A stretch of DNA of 64,000 bases from Paucisalibacillus globulus DSM 18846 (GTDB lineage Bacteria; Bacillota; Bacilli; Bacillales; Amphibacillaceae): the NCBI RefSeq assembly GCF_000482485.1, contig NZ_AXVK01000015.1, positions 186,001 to 250,000 on the forward strand. Direction: 5' to 3'. Position numbers and translations under genes: made by a program. This document shows, in pieces, positions 61,167 through 64,000 of the stretch. The notes beneath the pieces are model-generated. The model made no database searches. It worked only from the letters and a program-made list of their open reading frames with translations, and was not told the DNA's origin. Within the stretch, counting starts at the first letter, position 1. Each line of letters opens with the position of its first letter.

Positions 61167-62528
61167 TTATTTTGGAAAATAAATATGGAATGTACTTCCA
61201 ACATTAACTTCACTTTCTATTTCTATTTTTCCTTTATGAAGTTCAACAATATGTTTAACTATGGCAAGACCTAAACCAGTTCCACCAGTATTTCTACTTC
61301 TCGCTTTATCGACTCGGTAAAATCGTTCAAACACTCTAGGCAATGCACTCTGGGGAATTCCGATACCAGTATCTTTGATCATGATATGAATAGTATCTTC
61401 CTGCTCTTCCGTTAAAAGTGTAACCTCCCCACCTTTTGGGGTGTAGTTAATAGCATTTTCTACTAGGTTAATAAGGATTTGTTTTATCCCAGTTAAGTCC
61501 GCATTGAACTTTAGGTTACTATCAGTTTCTACATGTAATGAAATATCTTTTTGCTTTGCATGTTGGCATAGAACTGGAATGACTTCATTTATAACTTCCG
61601 ATAAATCAAGTGTCGAAAGTATTATACGAGACTCTTCTTTTTCTAGTTTTGATAAATTTAACAAATCTTGAATTAAGGTCTGTAGACGTTTGCTTTCTTC
61701 ATTGATAATTCCTAAGAAATGTCTTGTTGCATCCTTATCATTAAAATCTTCATCAAGTAACGTTTCTGAGAATCCTCTAATCGATGTAATAGGTGTTCTT
61801 AACTCATGCGATACATTCGCTACAAAGTCTTTTCGCATCGTTTCTAATTTTTTTAATTCCGTTATATTATATAAAACAATTACAGCACCTTTCAGCATGT
61901 TACGCTCATCAAATATCGGTGCTCCAACAATCTCAAAATAATTATCTAGTCCATTTTCTACTATAATTGATTCTTTGACATTTGCTTCATATAAAAATGT
62001 TTGTTGAATTATTTTATGAATGGATTCATTCTCTAGTACATCATAATATAAATATCCTATATAATCCTTTTCTGTATTTCCAAATATGGAAAGAAAGTTT
62101 TTATTTACAAGATGTATATAACCTTTTCCATCAATTAATATTAATCCACTTTGAATATTTTCAATAACCGTTGATAGTTGCTCTGCTTGGATTTTGTCAT
62201 GAATGGATAATTCACTAAGATTTCGTGCAAGCTCATTAATTTTCATCAATAAAGATGCCATCCCACCGGAAACAGGATGATGCATTCTAGCACGAAAATT
62301 CCCTTTTGCTAATTCACCTAATGTGGCTGTAGCCTTCTTAATTGGTAGTACATATTTATCAAACACATAATGCAGCAACATCATAAGGATAATGTATTCT
62401 GTTAACAGTACGATAATTAAAACAAAAATATTAGAAGTAAACTGACTAAATACAGCACCAGTTAAAATGATGATGAGCAGTATAATTAATGCAAATTGAA
62501 TAATTGGTTTTGATGAAAAAAACCTCAC
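61167..62528 (-). CDS. phoR: Phosphate-regulon-type sensor kinase without outside domain
   Basis: This is a 453-residue kinase against about 579 for B. subtilis PhoR. Two transmembrane helices (about 9-28 and 34-56) are joined by only about five residues, so the usual extracytoplasmic Cache-like domain is missing. HAMP (about 57-110, ending near MKINELARNL), a PAS domain (about 122-220, LILIDGKGYIHLVNKNF), HisKA with NVSHELRTPITSIRGF (His about 244) and the ATPase domain (NLVENAINYTPKG, DTGIGIP, GTGLGLAIV) are intact. It overlaps phoP by 4 nt. Naming rests on synteny with polA and on the domain set. Confidence 0.85.
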   Translation of the reverse strand: MRFFSSKPIIQFALIILLIIILTGAVFSQFTSNIFVLIIVLLTEYIILMMLLHYVFDKYVLPIKKATATLGELAKGNFRARMHHPVSGGMASLLMKINELARNLSELSIHDKIQAEQLSTVIENIQSGLILIDGKGYIHLVNKNFLSIFGNTEKDYIGYLYYDVLENESIHKIIQQTFLYEANVKESIIVENGLDNYFEIVGAPIFDERNMLKGAVIVLYNITELKKLETMRKDFVANVSHELRTPITSIRGFSETLLDEDFNDKDATRHFLGIINEESKRLQTLIQDLLNLSKLEKEESRIILSTLDLSEVINEVIPVLCQHAKQKDISLHVETDSNLKFNADLTGIKQILINLVENAINYTPKGGEVTLLTEEQEDTIHIMIKDTGIGIPQSALPRVFERFYRVDKARSRNTGGTGLGLAIVKHIVELHKGKIEIESEVNVGSTFHIYFPK

Positions 62529-63217
62529 ATTGGATCCTCCATTTTATAACCTAGTCCACGAACTGTCTTAATATAAATTGGTTTTTTCGTATTTGGTTCA
62601 ATTTTCTCACGTAGATGACTTACATGCACATCCACTATTCTAGTATCACCAACAAAGTCATAATCCCAAACTGCACTTAATAATTGATCTCTTGAGAGAA
62701 CTTTATCTTTATGTGTAGCTAGATAATGTAACAATTCAAATTCCTTACGAGTAAATGTGAGTACTTCATCATTTTTTTCTGCTTCATATCGCTCTGGAAA
62801 AATGGTAATTTCCCCAACTTTGAGTTTTTTAGTTTTATTAGATTCAGTAGTATTTGTTCTTCTTAGAATTGCCTTAATCCTTGCTATTACTTCTTTTGGG
62901 CTAAAAGGCTTTGTTAAATAGTCATCTGCCCCTATTTCTAGTCCTAGTACTTTATCAAACTCTTCATCTCTCGCAGTCAGCATCAAAACTGGTGTATCTA
63001 TTTGATTTCTTCTTAGATGCTTACATACTTCTATTCCATCCATTTCAGGGAGCATTAAGTCAAGAATAATAAAATCATAGCTATTACTATCCGCTTTTCG
63101 GATAGCCTCTAAACCGTCAAAAGCAACATCAGTTATAAAATTTGCCTTTTCTAAGTTGTATTTTAATAATGTTACAATAGACTGTTCATCATCTACAATA
63201 AGTACTTTTTCATTCAT
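62525..63217 (-). CDS. phoP: PhoP-type response regulator
   Basis: This is a 230-residue OmpR-family regulator. The receiver has IVDDEQSI, phospho-Asp in FIILDLMLPEMDG (about 52), LMLTARDE, and the Lys in DDYLTKPFSP. The winged helix has LTFRKEF-type loop (FTRKEFELLHYLATH) and VDVHVSHLREKIEPN. The length and C-terminal IKTVRGLGYKMEDP match PhoP (240). In B. subtilis phoP precedes phoR-polA in the same order; mdh, its other neighbour there, is replaced here by an ABC-F gene. Confidence 0.9.
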   Translation of the reverse strand: MNEKVLIVDDEQSIVTLLKYNLEKANFITDVAFDGLEAIRKADSNSYDFIILDLMLPEMDGIEVCKHLRRNQIDTPVLMLTARDEEFDKVLGLEIGADDYLTKPFSPKEVIARIKAILRRTNTTESNKTKKLKVGEITIFPERYEAEKNDEVLTFTRKEFELLHYLATHKDKVLSRDQLLSAVWDYDFVGDTRIVDVHVSHLREKIEPNTKKPIYIKTVRGLGYKMEDPM

Positions 63218-63284
63218 GCTATCATTTCCCCATTTCTAATATGCTACGTAATAACTCTACTTTAATCTTACAATGAAATCGAAA

Positions 63285-63326
63285 TAAATAAAATGGTAGA
63301 AAGCTATTGTAAACAAATCTTTACAA
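63285..63326 (-). promoter_or_regulatory. Candidate phoPR promoter with TTGTAAA inverted repeat
   Basis: -35 TTTACA (63308-63313) and -10 TATTTA (63285-63290) are 17 nt apart on the minus strand. TTGTAAA (63307-63313) and TTTACAA (63320-63326) form an inverted repeat across the -35; the TTTACA parts resemble PhoP half-sites. Confidence 0.5.
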
Positions 63327-63344
63327 TGAATTGGGTTACCTTTA

Positions 63345-63392
63345 TTTAGTCCCGAATCTAATATTCCATCCTAAGTTAAATTCGGGACTAAA
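63345..63392. repeat. 13-bp inverted repeat upstream of phoP
   Basis: TTTAGTCCCGAAT (63345-63357) and ATTCGGGACTAAA (63380-63392) are exact reverse complements with a 22-nt loop. There is no T-run, so termination is doubtful, though it lies just after the ABC-F gene. Confidence 0.65.
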
Positions 63393-63434
63393 AAGTTACA
63401 GAAATTCATTCAAGTTTCACAATATCCTTTATCA

Positions 63435-64000
63435 TCAAACTTGCTTTATTGTCCTAGTAATCGGGTCAATTTCAAATTGAATATCAGATACATTTTCTAT
63501 AAAAGCCCTATCATGTGACACAAATATTATAGTTCCATTATATCCTTCTATAAATAATTCTAATGCTTCTAAAGCTTGAATATCTAGAAAATTAGTTGGT
63601 TCATCTAACAACAATATATTATTTTCTCCCAAAAATAACCGACAAAGCTGAAGGCGTACTGATTCACCTCCACTTAAATCCTTCACATTCTTTTGCTGGT
63701 CAGTCCCAAGAAACTGCATTTTAGTTAATACTATTCTAAGAAATCCTTCATTATGCTGTGATCTATTTTTCAAAAATGATAAAACTGTTTCATCGGTTGA
63801 AAATCTATAGGCTGTTTGCTTGAAAAATCCTATTTTTACTTTAGGTGAAAGGATTAAACTTTCCCCAGCTTCTGCAATATAGTGCAATAATGTACTTTTC
63901 CCAGCACCGTTTGGACCAGTTATTGCAATTTTTTTACCGAGTGGAAATTGAAAATTAGCGTTTTCTAGAAGTACTTTTTTATGAGTAATTAACTTTAGAC
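63435..64000 (-). CDS. ABC-F family ATPase, N-terminus beyond window edge
   Basis: This is the second ATPase domain of an ABC-F protein (about 188 residues seen; the frame stays open to the window edge). Walker A is GPNGAGKSTLL, the signature is LSGGESVRLQLCRLFL, Walker B is ILLLDEPTNFLDI, and the H-loop is FVSHDRAFI. The protein ends about 25 residues after the H-loop with no C-terminal coiled coil. ABC-F proteins act on the ribosome as translation factors or in antibiotic protection; the interdomain linker that decides this lies outside the window, so no subtype is given. Confidence 0.88.
   Translation of the reverse strand, partial: LKLITHKKVLLENANFQFPLGKKIAITGPNGAGKSTLLHYIAEAGESLILSPKVKIGFFKQTAYRFSTDETVLSFLKNRSQHNEGFLRIVLTKMQFLGTDQQKNVKDLSGGESVRLQLCRLFLGENNILLLDEPTNFLDIQALEALELFIEGYNGTIIFVSHDRAFIENVSDIQFEIDPITRTIKQV

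Noticed and set aside
63345-63392. Terminator for the ABC-F gene
   Set aside because: The stem is good but neither strand has a T-run after it, so it is listed as an inverted repeat only.
1-64000. Prophage or integrative element
   Set aside because: No integrase, terminase, capsid, attachment-site repeats or tRNA target found; the lone dut is not enough.

Overview
The window is about 64 kb of low-GC chromosome from a spore-forming member of the Bacillaceae. The evidence is a small acid-soluble spore protein (SspI), YtxC, a sigma-W type promoter, T-box leaders, an L20 leader, and gene order that follows the Bacillus subtilis sdh-to-phoP segment almost gene by gene. The closest feel is an Oceanobacillus/Ornithinibacillus/Virgibacillus-type genome, but species cannot be read from the sequence. 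Most genes lie on the minus strand, so operons read from high to low coordinates.

Backbone, from low to high coordinate: sdhA (cut by the window edge) and sdhC; yslB; uvrC; trxA; a fatty-acid oxidation block (etfA, etfB, fadB, fadR, lcfA); a polX-mutS2-DUF350 operon ending in a 32-residue membrane peptide; cvpA-zapA; rnhC; pheT-pheS behind a T-box; a SpoU methyltransferase; sspI; the M42 aminopeptidase ysdC; ysdB, ysdA, rplT, rpmI and infC with its L20 leader; thrS with a T-box; ytxC; dnaI-dnaB-nrdR; gapB; coaE-mutM-polA; phoR-phoP.

Accessory stretches interrupt this backbone. (A) 17.4-20.5 kb, between rnhC and pheT, holds a small membrane protein with a probable ATT start, a Clp-N/GNAT fusion, a frameshifted DUF6176 gene, a Nudix hydrolase, a P-loop kinase and a GC-rich, highly folded repeat-like element. 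(B) 25.5-37.3 kb holds a four-gene ABC-2 exporter operon with a large membrane-anchored partner protein, a lytic transglycosylase, a polysaccharide deacetylase, a lipoprotein/response-regulator/kinase operon, a YoaP-like acetyltransferase and a nucleotidyltransferase. (C) 38.6-42.8 kb holds what looks like one self-regulated module: permuted-papain hydrolase, response regulator, ABC ATPase, ABC permease and a one-helix kinase, with four CTTAAG-type repeats at the promoter and a 21-bp perfect inverted repeat carrying the same motif inside the operon. (D) 50.2-51.5 kb holds one anchored hypothetical protein and two copies of a hairpin-associated repeat.

Functionally, the backbone couples respiration and beta-oxidation (Sdh, Etf, FadB, LcfA, FadR), DNA replication and repair (PolA, MutM, PolX, MutS2, UvrC, DnaB, DnaI, RNase HIII), translation (PheST, ThrS, IF3, L35, L20) and phosphate signalling (PhoPR). 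The module most worth study is the CTTAAG-associated operon in region C. The ATT start, the Clp-N/GNAT fusion and the folded repeat in region A are the next most unusual items.
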